NCBI GenBank assembly: GCA_022315425.1
Contig: JAIUPT010000032.1
Coordinates: 856,501-920,500 of the forward strand
Source of the DNA: Pseudevernia furfuracea
Lineage: Eukaryota; Ascomycota; Lecanoromycetes; Lecanorales; Parmeliaceae
Length of the DNA: 64,000 bases
Direction of reading: 5' to 3'
Every line of letters begins with the position of its first letter. The first letter of the stretch is position 1. Below are positions 11,235 through 22,798 of the stretch, piece after piece. The position numbers and the translations under genes were made by a program. The notes beneath the pieces are model-generated. The model was given only the letters and a program-made list of their open reading frames with translations, was not told the DNA's origin and searched no databases.

Positions 11235-12680
11235 CTAGCTTTGCTTGCACTCAGCGGCCTCCTGCTTGGGTTTTGAGTTGTCGTCCTGATTTCAGGGTCA
11301 GCTTGTGCGGTACGGAGTAGATACATTTACGTACTTCCTCGTCCGACTCTTCTTCGTCATCGCGGTCCTCACTAGCATCGTCGTCTTCCTCATCATCTTC
11401 GTCCTCGAAATCACCTTCTTCAAGATCTTCATCGACTTCCTCGAACTGCAACGCCTCTCCAGTGAACCAGTCGATTGCGCGAGGAATGAGCTTTTCCTTA
11501 ATGTCCTCGCCAAGCTGGTAGTCAAGCTCCAAGCGCTCTTCAACATCCGAAGCAGCATCATCTTCGTCTGCTTCTGGAGCCTTTGGAGGATCGAAGAAAT
11601 TGAAAAAGGATTCTGTTGGTACGGTCTTCTTCACGATACGAGTCTGTTTAGTGTCTGGCGATGAATTAGAGTTGCTACCTTCAATAACAGATTTCTCTGA
11701 ACGACGTACTCTTGTTCCGCTGCTTCTTGCTCTCGACTCTCACAGTCAGGTCTTTCCCAGCCTTCCAATCAATTTTATCTCCTTCAGCGTGATCGTAGAT
11801 GAATTCGCCCCCGTAGCCACTCTCTTCCTGGTAGAAGTAGGTCTTGGTGATGGTCTTGTTGGAATAGAAATCATTCTCAGCAAACTCGAATATCAGACGG
11901 AACCCAGGCTTTTCAAGGTATTCCATGCGAATGTCCGTCAGGAGCTTCAACGCCGGCTCGTCCCGATCTGTAATCAGCTCGGCTAATGACACTTGGTTCT
12001 TCATAGCTGATAACCAAAACTCGGGTATGCCAGCCATGTCATCGGCGGCCTGGCCATCTTCGGCCGTCTCCGCTTTGCTCGCCTCATCATTTTTTCCCTC
12101 CTCGTCCTGTTCACCAGCCTTAACTTCATTCTCGGTTGGCTCTGAAGCACCGTTGACTATCTTGGCACGCTTCTCGTAGAGTGGGGTATACTTTGCGAAG
12201 TACTTCTTCTCAAGCTGTAGCACCTCCTCCTGAAATTCGCCTTCGAGCTTGGCGTGCTCCTTCTGTACACCCTTAAGACCAGCAACGCGGCGGCGGACAG
12301 GAGCAGGGAGGGATTCGACATATCCAGAAGACCGACCGACTAGAGTGCCAAGCTTCCCTTGTATCATTGACACAAGTTTAGGATTTTGAGCGAAGATTGA
12401 GGCGGCGGCAGCACGGTCGAGATCCTCTAATTTGAGAATGTCAGCATTCAAGTGCTCCGAAGACTGACAGATGTGGAAGGATTCGGATTTGTCAGGCCTA
12501 CCTTCTTTAATGCTAGCCACGCCTGGCTGCTGAGCGTGAGAGGAGATGGGTGCATTGTTGGCAGGGGTGTTCTGAGGCGTACTACATGGTTGAGTGGTAA
12601 GCGTACATCTGAGTTTTGACAGATGCGACTTACGGTGCAGTGGAAAGATCAAGCTTCTTGTTCCGGATAGGCTCTGACAT
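11235..12680 (-). CDS. NAP1: Nucleosome assembly protein NAP1
   Basis: Histone H2A-H2B chaperone that also acts in nuclear import and mitotic control. Exons: 12680-12634, 12581-12502, 12426-11710, 11654-11335 and 11285-11235, giving 404 residues. The start MSEPIRNKKLDLS and the splice joining SIKE to EDLDRAAAA fit the family, whereas reading through the second intron inserts about 25 foreign residues. Visible: the NAP core (IPEFWLSAMKNQ, KPGFRLIFEF, long dimerisation helix with VLQLEKKY), the nuclear-export-type segment KKTVPTESFFNFF, and an acidic C-terminal tail. The last exon codes 16 residues ending CKQS, a CaaX-like end as in animal NAP1L proteins. The gene diverges from the P5B ATPase across a 526-bp shared promoter. 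Confidence 0.95.
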
Positions 12681-13206
12681 GTTTGAGTTGTTGTGATTGA
12701 TTGTATCTTGGGTATGACTGTGTGATGGTGAGGCAGAGAAATGGTATGCACTGAAATTTTACTACTTATGCTTCTTGGTTTGTGCTCTTGGGGCCGGGGT
12801 GGCTTCAAGCGCGGATACAGGACGCTAAGATAAGAAAAGCTTAATCGTGCTCAAAGTTACATGTACATGTACTTTACATACTCCGTACTTGTATGTACTT
12901 TACATTACCCCAGGCTTTATTTTCTCAAGAAATGCCTTGCATATCCATGACCTAGGTCTAAAACTCCTACTACGGTAGCTTCTCCTCCCTTGTACATGCC
13001 GTACGCTGAGAACGTCTCTGTCAGTTCCTTTCGCTTAGATGGCATGAAATTCGCAAGCTGTGATCATGACATCCCTTGGCAAAGACCTTTTCCAGAACGG
13101 TGAAGTGTAGTCTACGGACCTGGTCATCGATGCAGTTAGCCACAACCTGTTGGATCGAAGCGACTGTTGGAGACTCGATAGAGAGGGGCTGAATTAGCAT
13201 CACACC
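12681..13206. promoter_or_regulatory. Shared NAP1 / P5B ATPase divergent promoter
   Basis: A 526-bp gap between two divergent start codons. It contains GTAC-rich repeats (ACATGTACATGTACTTTACATA around 12860-12905). No specific factor site can be assigned. Confidence 0.45.
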
Positions 13207-16200
13207 ATGGCGGACTCAGCCCCCCGGCCTATTGCGTTTTCACCAAGGAGTAGTTCAAGCATCAATCGCAGAAACAGTGCAATGAGCAACGGAAACCCCA
13301 AGGGCTCCTTGTACCGGCGAGACTCTAACATCAGCAAGTGAGGCACTTGTCCATCAAGCTACCTAAACTCAACAGGTCTAACACAGTCACAGTGTCAGCT
13401 TTTTGTCCGATGTCGAAATGGCTCACGAAGAGGTCCGCATTCAAAGACTGCAATGAAATGCAGTTGACAACTTAGGCTGACTAGCTCAGGTCTTTGCGGG
13501 ACCCATGTCAGAGAGCGTCCCATCGAGTGTGACTGGATTCGCCCACCGGCGATCGAGGGCAGATTCAGTAGCGAGTTTTACATATTTCCAAGAGGATGAT
13601 GAGTCTCCCGAATGGTCCGAAGACCAGGCTATCATGGATGAGGAGGAGGAAGACCCGGACTTTGCCAAGCAGCCTGGAGAAGACGTGGAGTACGATTTGG
13701 AGTCAGGCATCATATCATCACAGAGACGCAAATCTTCGGGCATTTCCAAGAGCACTGCCGAAGAGCCTCTGCTTCACCGTCACGACTCTACCAAGACCGA
13801 TGCGAGCGGCTTGGGACGGGGAGCAAGGTCCAGCCAGAAGATATATGTTGTGTCCGAGGATTTGACTGTCGTTGTCGCAGGGTTTACCACAAATCCAGTG
13901 GGCTTGATACTGTACCTAACCTTTTGTGCTTTGTCTCTAGGCTTAGGATACCTGATTTTTCGCTGGCTTCCTCGTTGGCGAGTCCGTCTGACAGGATCTG
14001 CAAAACCGTTAGGAGGGTGCGACTGGGTTGTCATTGAGGTGAGACAACGATCTCATCATCGTAGATCCAAGACAGCAGCTAAGAACGACCAGAACCAATG
14101 GGGCGAATTTATGGTACAAAAAGTTGTCACAATCCAGTACGGGCACGTCGCTTCAACCGTCTTTGGCCTGAGGGAAAAGAAAACCTTTTCTATCGATTAC
14201 GATGAGGATGATGACCCGATAATGACACACTTGCGGTTTTTGGACTATCGTTATATCAGCTTTTGTTTTCACCCATTGAAGGACAAATTTGTGCTGTGTA
14301 GCGACTGGAAAGATCCTAACTGGACAGACGTCAAGTCGATCAGGGCCGGCTTGGACAGTGACGAGCGCCACAGGAGAGAACAGGTTTTTGGCAAGAACCA
14401 GATCGATATTCAACAGAAGTCCATTCCCCAGCTATTTGTAGATGAGGTGAGTGATCATTCTAAAATTCTCCAGCAAATTCCTAACCTCCTTTAGGCTTTT
14501 CATCCTTTCTACATCTTCCAAATTGCGAGCCTGATTCTCTGGTCCCTCGACGAGTATTACTACTACGCAGTGTGCATCTTCTTCATTTCAGTAGTCAGCA
14601 TCACGACAACCTTGATTGAAACCAGATCAGTAAGTAGATCGATAGACTTCTAGATAAATACTGACGAATAGACGATGAAACGCCTGCGTGAAATATCGCG
14701 CTTCGAGTGCGAGGTGAGAGTTCTGCGAAACGGTTTCTGTGGGTGTTCCTTGTCTAGATGAGATGAACAGTCTGATACTCCCTAGGGCGACAAGTGGAAA
14801 ATGGCGAGCTTGTGCCAGGAGATGTGTACGAAGTCTCCGATCCATCTTTGACGCAGTTTCCATGTGATAGCCTGTTGCTTGCAGGAGACTGTATCGTCAA
14901 TGAGAGCATGCTTACTGGTACGCAGCTGCTATCCTCACACTTTATAAACCACCATATTGACAACCATCTTAGGCGAGTCGGTGCCGGTCTCAAAAGTCCC
15001 GGCGACCGATGAGTCCCTCCAGCTATTGAGTATGAATTCAAGTACAATGAACCCAGAAGTTGCCAAGCATTTTCTATTCAGCGGGACGAAGATCATCAGG
15101 GCGAGGCGGCCTCAAGAAGGACAAGACGATGAGGCCATTGCATTAGCCATCGCTGTTAGAACCGGCTTCAATACAACCAAAGGTGCTCTCGTCCGTTCAA
15201 TGCTCTTTCCGAAGCCATCAGGTTTCAAGTTCTACAAAGATGCCTTCCGGTATATATCCGTCATGGCTGGCGTTGCTGCGATTGGCTTTGTTGCCTCTTT
15301 TGTAAATTTTGTTAGACTTGACGTGAGTGTTTCCAGAAGTGTTGCTCGCACTTGGCCCTAATATCGAATAGCTCGCGTGGCATCTGATCGTTGTTCGCGC
15401 CTTGGACTTGATTACGATTGTTGTTCCTCCTGCCCTGCCTGCTACCCTAACTATTGGAACTAACTTTGCTTTGTCTCGACTGAAAAAGAAGCAGATCTTC
15501 TGCATAAGTCCCCAAAGGCAAGCCAATTGGCCCGCCGATAGCTCAATGGCAAGACACTGACCTCTGACAGGGTCAACGTAGGCGGAAAGCTAGACGTCAT
15601 CTGTTTTGACAAGACTGGAACCCTAACCGAAGACGGCCTTGATGTTTTAGGCGTCAGAGTTGTCCATCGGCCAGCGATGAGGTATCGTATACTCTTGTGG
15701 TTTTATGTATCATTTACTAACTAGCATCAGATTCAGCGACGTACTTGGTGATTCCTCGACCCTTCTGCCTGGTGCTGCTTATGAACGGGATCCCACGGTT
15801 GATTATCAGATCCACAAAGCCGCTCTCTATACGATGGCTACTTGCCACTCCTTGCGTGTTGTGGACGATGAGTTGCTAGGAGATCCTCTCGATGTCAAGA
15901 TGTTCGAGTTCACTGGCTGGTCTTTCGAAGAATTTGCACAAAAGTCAAATGTCGTTGACCAAGAAGATGACCACAAAAGCCCCTCTTCGATAGCTAGGCC
16001 ACCCCCTGGTCTGGAGTATGGCATTGATGAAATGGCTCAATCAATGACCGTGAGTCTTCCAACGACATACCGTTGCGAACTTCTGACTCACCTCTCGGGC
16101 AGAATGCACAGATCGAGCTAGGGATTCTAAAGTCTTTCGAATTCGTATCACAGTTGCGTCGAGCTAGTGTTGTCGTTGGTCAATCTGGCTTTTCAGGTGG

Positions 16201-18284
16201 TGACATCTACGTAAAAGGGGCACCCGAGTGCATGACAGACATCTGTCGACAGGATAGCTGTGAGTTTTTTTGGCGCATGAAAAACCCTTTTACGGGTGCT
16301 AATAGTCTCTTTGTAGTTCCGGTAGATTATGACGATCTACTCAGCTTTTACACTCACAGGGGCTTTCGAGTCATCGCCTGCGCAACCAAGCATATTGAGA
16401 CGCTGAATTGGACAAAGGTGGAGAAGATGAGGCGCCAGGATGCTGAGTCTAACCTCGATTTCCTTGGCTTTATTATCTTTCAAAACAAGCTGAAACCTTC
16501 CACCACAGAGATAATCAATGAACTCAATGACGCCGACATTCGAAAGGTCATGTGTACGGGGGACAACATACTTACAGCGATTAGCGTGGCCAGAGAGTGT
16601 AATCTAATTGATCGCACAGCTTATTGCTTCATTCCACATTTCGTGGATGGTTTGCCTCTCCTACCGCTTAAGGATGATGGACACGACTGACGGAAGTAAG
16701 GCGACTACCGAGACCCTAAAGCTGTCTTGAAATGGCAGAGTGTTGACAACTCGCTCTTTGAATTGGATAAAAATACACTCATGGTAAGAAAAGTAGTCGC
16801 GATTGATGAGTTATGCTGACTGATATAGCCTCTGCCACCGCCCGCAGAAGCCGACGCCTCATTACCATATGACGTCTCCAACCTTCGAAACTACTCGCTT
16901 GCTGTGAGTGGAGATATCTTCAGATGGATTATTGAGTATGGTAGTGAAGACGTGCTGAAGAGGGTAATCTCTCTCTCTCTCTCTCTCTCTCTGATCACAT
17001 GTCTGAGCAGAGCACTAAAGGGAATAGATGCTTGCTCGTGGTCAAGTCTTCGCACGAATGTCGCCAGATGAGAAGCATGAGCTGGTGGAAAAGCTACAGA
17101 GTTTAGACTATTGCTGCGGTTTCTGTGGTGATGGGGCGAATGACTGCGGTGCTCTGAAGGCTGCGGATGTCGGCATATCTCTCTCTGAGGCGGAAGCCTC
17201 CGTAGCAGCGCCATTTACAAGCCGGGTATTCGATATATCTTGCGTCCCTGAGGTCATCCGGTAACCGACAATTCCAACAGCTTCGAGCCCCCCCGACAGT
17301 GCTAATCTACGGGATAGTGAAGGACGTGCAGCTCTTGTGACCAGCTTTTGCTGTTTCAAGTACATGAGCCTTTACTCCGCAATCCAATTCACATCGGTTA
17401 GCTTCCTCTATGCCTCTGCCTCAAATTTAGGGGATTTCCAGGTATGACCCTCTTTACCGTAGAGCTTAATGTCAGAGACTAACGGGAAACCAGTTCTTAT
17501 TCATAGATATTTTCTTGGTGCTGCCAGTCGCAATCTTCAGTAGATATAACACCTACAGAGGGGTAATCGAATCAGCTAGCTAATGATTTAAACAGTGGGA
17601 TGGACTGGTGCTCATCCGACGCTGTGTCGCAAGCGACCAACTGCGAGCCTTGTGTCTCGCAAAGTCCTCACCCCGTTATTGGGTCAAGTACTGCTGTGCA
17701 TAACCATCCAATTGGTTGGGTTCGAGTTTGTTCAACGGCAAACATGGTTGGCAATCAGGTGTTCTGGAGGCAAACAATGTTCGCTAATGAATACAAAGGT
17801 TCATTCCTCCGCAGATTGATACTCAAAAGTCCAATATAAAGAATTCGGAAAACACGACTCTCTTCTTGATATCCTGTTTCCAGTACATATTCTCTGGGAT
17901 TGTGCTCAGTGTTGGCCCGCCGTTCAGGCAATCCATGCGAAATAATAGTGAGCTCGTCACGGCCATTTGCAGAAAACTTACTGATAATTTTGCCCAGTGC
18001 CCTTCGTGGTCACTATTGTAGCGACTTCTCTGTTCTCTACCTATATGCTGTTCGACCCCGGAGCCTGGCTTGCCAATCTTATGCAATTGACAGAAATGTC
18101 TGTTGATTTCAAGGTCTTTGTGCTTGTCTTAGCACTAGGCGGTCTAGCATGCGCGTGGACAGCTGAGAGGCGAGTGTTCCTATGGTTAGCGCGGCTCCTT
18201 GGGAAGATGCATAATACGCTATGGCCTCATCGCCGCAAGGTACAAAAGGAGTATAAACGTGTCCTTAAAGAGATGCGGATGTAG
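13207..18284 (+). CDS. YPK9: P5B-type P-type ATPase (Ypk9/ATP13A2 family)
   Basis: Vacuolar/lysosomal polyamine and cation pump. Twenty exons: 13207-13337, 13393-13432, 13490-14446, 14495-14629, 14672-14738, 14786-14917, 14973-15322, 15372-15517, 15571-15681, 15731-16049, 16103-16259, 16317-16649, 16701-16783, 16829-16963, 17028-17260, 17318-17441, 17494-17539, 17596-17746, 17799-17947 and 17998-18284; phases close throughout (1361 residues). Signatures: P5B motif PPALP at 623-627 (P5A has PPELP), actuator TGES at 487-490, phosphorylated Asp666 in DKTGTLTEDG, hinge GDGAND at 1066-1071, and transmembrane helices around the catalytic core. The intron at 15518-15570 has a GC donor with no alternative GT. 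The exon 2 donor (GTCCGC) is the least certain junction. Confidence 0.93.
16968..16992. repeat. (CT)n microsatellite in an ATPase intron
   Basis: A run of CT dinucleotides inside the intron at 16964-17027, just after the donor site. It adds a pyrimidine-rich stretch well upstream of the acceptor. Confidence 0.8.
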
Positions 18285-18537
18285 AAAAATAGAATACACC
18301 CTATACTCTATCCAAAAGTCAGGCGTTCATGACGTGTAATTATAGGACGCTAACACGAGTACGAGTACGAGTCTGTAGATTGTAGACGAAGCCTTGGTCA
18401 CAGATCCACAAGTCCATTCTGGAATTAATTTAGTACCTTCTCTTCCCTCTCAAATCTGATATTACTCGTGCAAACTTTTTATATCAATCATAAATATCAA
18501 AGTAAGTGTGCGCTCAAGCAATCACGATTCAAGAGAT

Positions 18538-19735
18538 ATGAATTACGGTATGTTTCGTGGAGAACGGCCAAAACCTGCCTGTCCTCATGTGAATATGGCT
18601 GAGCAGGGAATAGACTGGGTTCTAGATGGAGGTTGGCTGCCTCAAGCAGTCATCCGATATGGGATTCGACGACAGCTACGAGACCGCATTCATGCTATCC
18701 AGAAAACGTCGCTCGAGGAATCATATCAGGCGAAGATGCGATACGTGAAGACCCTACGAACACGGCCAATGGCAATTGAAACTGCCACCGCTAATTCTCA
18801 GCATTACGAGGTCGGCACAGGTATTCTAAAGGCCTGCCTGGGGCCGCGAATGAAGTATAGCTGCTGTCTCTATCCCACTGGGAAAGAGACATTAGGACAC
18901 GCTGAGGTGGAGATGCTGGAGACATACATAGAAAAAGCGGGGCTGACGGATGGAATGAAGATTCTGGATCTGGGGTGCGAAAATTCTTGTCCTCAATCAT
19001 GCAGCAATGGCTGACAGCGCGCCAATAAAGTTGCGGTTGGGGATCTGGAGCACTCTACTTCGCTGAGATATTCCCAAACGCCAGGATCACAGCGTTCTCC
19101 AATTCCAGAACGCAGAAAGCATACATTGACGATCAGGCTAAGTCAAAAGGGCTTTCAAACATCAGAGTCCTCACTGGAGATGTTGTAGACTACGAATTTG
19201 ATGAAGGTGCTTTTGATCGTGTGATATCTATTGAGCTGTTCGAACATATGAAGAACTATCAGCTTCTAATGGCAAAGGTGTCGCGCGCCCTGAGGTCAGG
19301 TGGGAAGCTTTTTGTTCACATTTTCGCTCATAAAACAACTCCGTACGATTTCGAAGAAGGGTGGATGAGCACCCACTTTTTTACTGGGGGTACAATGCCT
19401 AGCGCGGACCTGCTACACTACTTTCAAGGAGACCTTAATTTGCAGGAACAATGGTGGGTGAGTGGGAAGCATTATGCTATGACCTGCGAGGTGAGCCATT
19501 AATGAGCGGCCTTCTACACTTAACATCTTGCTCATGCTGTATCCAGGATTGGCTTTCAAAAATGAACGACAGTAAGCGAGAGATCTGGCCCCACTTAGAA
19601 GACACATATGGTAAGAACAGTGCTGCTATGTGGTTCTACAGATGGCAGATCTTCTATATGGCATGCGCTGAGCTCTTTGCGTACGAGGGTGGGGATACTT
19701 GGGGGGTATCACATTATCTGTTCGAAAAGCCGTAG
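18538..19735 (+). CDS. Cyclopropane-synthase-like SAM methyltransferase
   Basis: SAM-dependent methyltransferase of the cyclopropane-fatty-acid synthase/coclaurine N-methyltransferase superfamily, widespread in fungi without an assigned substrate. Exons 18538-18974, 19031-19490 and 19547-19735 give 361 residues. Splicing restores the SAM-binding motif I, DLGCGWGSG, at 144-152. Other marks: ETATANSQHYEVG and KYSCCLYP before the SAM motif, the SIELFEHMKNY segment, and EEGWMSTHFFTGGTMPSADL, hallmark residues of this fungal family. The C-terminus GGDTWGVSHYLFEKP is typical. The start is the first ATG after the upstream stop; a second ATG at 18550 is possible. It lies 253 bp behind the P5B ATPase in the same direction, with no evidence that the two are functionally linked. 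Confidence 0.92.
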
Positions 19736-21040
19736 CACCGAGCAAACAATATGCAATGACCGTTTCATGCTTCAAATGACTGTTCATAACTCATCCCTGC
19801 AAAACAAGGAGTGTGTATGGGGTCACTGTAAGATCGCTGGGGAAAGCAACAATGGGAAACTTTCTTGCATGGAATTCATATGACTTGCAGCTGCCTTGAA
19901 ATATCGGGCTGCTGAGTGGCTTGCTCCGACAGCCTATATACAGAATACTGATAGTGAAGAGCTTTTGACAAGCCTTTTCAGAACCTGTATGGACTTGCAG
20001 CCAGCCCGCAGCCAGCCCGCCGCCTGCCGCCGCCCATTGCGCGATTCGTAAAAAATCGAAAATAGAAGCCAACATTTCAATGATCCCACGGATGCCTCCA
20101 CCCTAACAGTACTGGTCCGTCTTTCTTTGCACGATACATAAGCCACACAGAAGTCAGCAGATCTCAAATCCTTCAGAAGCATGTTGAACCTACAAAGAAC
20201 CACATCGAGGCGCCCAACAAGGTTGCCGAATATCGGTATAAAGGCCGGACCTAGTAACGCAAAGATTGTCAGTTAGGCATAGAAAGTTAACCATATTCGA
20301 GGAGCACGCTCTCGAAGGTGAGGTGACGCACTGGATGCATGTGGATTGGATGATTGCCATGACCTCCAGGGCTGCCTGCCATTGTCCGCTGCAACAGAAA
20401 TGAGAGTCAGTGACAATCCTTAACCCTGACACAGCTCACTCACTCACTCACTATTTCAAAACCGTGAAATCAAGTTTGCTGTCGATGTCTTGTAAGAGAC
20501 TGTTTCTAACGTGTAACGATAAGCGCCCCAACGCGCTTAAAAAAGATTATCATTTGCCTTGTGAGCTTGTCAAGACGCTAAGTCTTTAGCGTCGTAGGCT
20601 CGTAGCTCACTTCTGAAAGCCACGAGTAAGGTATTGTTACATGCATATTCGTCACTAAGAGCAATTCATCTGTACTTTTACCTTAGGCCTCACTCAATGT
20701 CAATGCTACATCTTTCTGAAATGGATGTTGCCCCTGTCTCCCACAAATGCAAGCTTCGAACAAGTCCTGCATGATGCAGGCATCGGACGGCTATTGCTGA
20801 ATTCCCTGCAAGAAAGTTTGTATCTAAGCTATCCGGTGATCTACTCCGATCCTCACCAGCATCCAATAGGTTCACGTCTAATACTGCGTGCCAGTCCTGG
20901 TCAATGTCAAATCCAGCATCGTTGCAACACCGAAAGCCAGTTGCCCCCAAGGACTGTGAGGTGCGAAATACTGCTCCACCTGGGCTTCTGCCGTACACCA
21001 GTCCCGCACATCAAGCCGTCACCGAGCCTCTACGATAATC
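19736..21040. other. Intergenic, BUR1 promoter side
   Basis: About 1.3 kb without a supportable gene. It holds a CTCA tandem tract near 20438-20455 and a small perfect hairpin, GACGCTAA-gtct-TTAGCGTC, near 20574-20593. The rest should be the MTase 3' end and the BUR1 upstream region. Confidence 0.5.
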
Positions 21041-22798
21041 ATGGCCAATACACCGAGCCAATTTGGTGGGCAGACTCCAGATGGAAATCTGACAGCCAAT
21101 AAGAGGACCGCTGGCCAAGCATCATTGGAAGTAGGACCAGATGGGAAAAAGCCCAGGTTCCATGGCTGCTCCAAAATCTCAAATTATATCATGATGTCCA
21201 AGCTTGGAGAGGGAACCTTCGGAGAAGTACACAAAGCCGAATCGCGCGTCACCGGACAGATTGTGGCAATGAAAAAGATTCTGATGCACAACGAGAAGGA
21301 TGGTTTTCCAATCACCGCAATCCGAGAGATAAAGCTACTCAAAATGCTGTCTCATCCCAATATTTTGAAGCTGGAAGAGATGGCTATTGAGCGAATAAAA
21401 GGAGAGGGGCGGAAAAAAGCGATAATGTACATGGTCACCCCGTACATGGATCATGACTTGTCTGGCCTCCTCGAAAACCCTTCCGTTCAGTTCACGGAGC
21501 CTCAGATCAAATGCTACATGCTACAGTTGCTCGAGGGCGTCGCTTACTTGCACATGAGTAGAATACTGCATCGCGATATGAAGGCTGCCAATCTTCTCAT
21601 CAACAATCACGGCATACTTCAGATTGCCGATTTCGGTCTGGCTAGACCTTACGACGATCCTCCGCCGCAAAGAGGAAAGGGCGGCGGCGAAGCTACGAGA
21701 GACTATACCACGCTTGTGGTCACTCGCTGGTATAGACCTCCCGAATTACTTCTTACATTGCGGAAATACACTTCAGCCATAGACATGTGGGGTGTGGGTT
21801 GTGTCTTTGGAGAGATGTTCAAAGGGAGACCCATATTGCAGGGGAATACCGACCTCAACCAGATACATTTGATCTTTGATCTCATGGGTTCACCGAACGA
21901 AGAAAACATGCCTGGATGGAGTACTTTACTTGGCTGTGAGGGAGTCAAAACCTTTCCACAGCGAAAGAGCACCCTCTCCCAAACCTTTCGAGAGCAGGGA
22001 TCTTCGTTCATTTCTCTACTAGGCGATCTGCTGAAGCTTGATTGGCGCAAGCGCGTCAATGCCATTGACGCTCTTGAACACCCATATTTCAAAAACCCTC
22101 CGCTTCCAGCCAAGCCTGGCGAGATTCCTAAATTCCAAGAATCGCACGAACTAGACCGAAAAAAATTTCGCGAGCAGAAAGCCAATCTTCCTCCAGCACC
22201 AGCCGGTGGTACTGTCGGGATGGGTCCGGATGGGGACTTCGTCAATGGTGCTGGTCATTCGAATCACCATGGTCAGTATCGATCGCGCGGAGGCCTCGGA
22301 GGATACTTGAACGACCAACAACCATATCCACCTAGGCATATTGGCTACGACAATCGACAGCATGGTCCGCAGCGAGAATTCAGAGGGCCGCCTCCACCTC
22401 CTGGACCTCCGCCACCGCAAAGTCGACGCCCAGCTTGGCCTCCGGAGGCGAACGGGTTGCCGCCAAGACCGCCACCTCCAATAAATCCCGTATGGGCAGG
22501 CCAGGTTCATCGAGGAAGTATTCCTCGTGATGAGATAAGAGGGAGGCCTCCGCCACGCGAAGGAGGTGTGGCCGGAGTGCCTCGGGTGGATACCTACATT
22601 CCAAGCTATGCTAACAGGGATGAAGGACATCGTGACCGTGATGATGGGCGTCGAGGTCGAGACGACGGTCAGCGGCGCGATGAGAGGGGTGATAGAGGAC
22701 GGCAAGGGGAGAGAAGGGAGCAAGAGCATCGAGATCCTGGACGAAGGAGGAGTCGAAGTCCTGATCGAGATCGGAATAGGGAGCTTTATCGGCGGTGA
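21041..22798 (+). CDS. BUR1: Bur1/CDK9-type CTD kinase
   Basis: Cyclin-dependent kinase of the Bur1/CDK9 group, which phosphorylates the RNA polymerase II C-terminal domain linker and elongation factors with its Bur2-type cyclin. Intronless, 585 residues. The kinase domain spans about 45-390: Gly-rich loop GEGTFGEVH, ATP lysine K78, the cyclin-binding helix PITAIRE at 90-96, catalytic HRDMKAAN (Asp179), DFG at 197-199, and an activation loop ending TLVVTRWYRPPE. Downstream is a 190-residue Pro-, Gly- and Arg/Asp-rich tail with repeated RDD/RGRDD units, low complexity as in other filamentous fungi. The PITAIRE helix and the long insert before YTTLVVTRW separate it from cell-cycle CDKs. Confidence 0.96.
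   Translation: MANTPSQFGGQTPDGNLTANKRTAGQASLEVGPDGKKPRFHGCSKISNYIMMSKLGEGTFGEVHKAESRVTGQIVAMKKILMHNEKDGFPITAIREIKLLKMLSHPNILKLEEMAIERIKGEGRKKAIMYMVTPYMDHDLSGLLENPSVQFTEPQIKCYMLQLLEGVAYLHMSRILHRDMKAANLLINNHGILQIADFGLARPYDDPPPQRGKGGGEATRDYTTLVVTRWYRPPELLLTLRKYTSAIDMWGVGCVFGEMFKGRPILQGNTDLNQIHLIFDLMGSPNEENMPGWSTLLGCEGVKTFPQRKSTLSQTFREQGSSFISLLGDLLKLDWRKRVNAIDALEHPYFKNPPLPAKPGEIPKFQESHELDRKKFREQKANLPPAPAGGTVGMGPDGDFVNGAGHSNHHGQYRSRGGLGGYLNDQQPYPPRHIGYDNRQHGPQREFRGPPPPPGPPPPQSRRPAWPPEANGLPPRPPPPINPVWAGQVHRGSIPRDEIRGRPPPREGGVAGVPRVDTYIPSYANRDEGHRDRDDGRRGRDDGQRRDERGDRGRQGERREQEHRDPGRRRSRSPDRDRNRELYRR

Noticed and set aside
12680..12808. 375-residue read-through frame for NAP1
   Set aside because: It reads through two introns; splice sites are good and the spliced protein matches the family N-terminus.
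15530..15585. tRNA-like string (GATAGCTCAATGGC ... GGGTC) in an ATPase intron
   Set aside because: It resembles a D-arm by chance, but no T-arm with TTC-loop or acceptor stem could be closed, and it lies exactly across a splice junction.
20574..20593. Small perfect hairpin as a terminator or ncRNA
   Set aside because: Short stem with no flanking signals; eukaryotic context makes a bacterial-type terminator meaningless.
21703..22729. Long antisense frames under BUR1
   Set aside because: They are shadows of the kinase and its low-complexity tail; no independent evidence.
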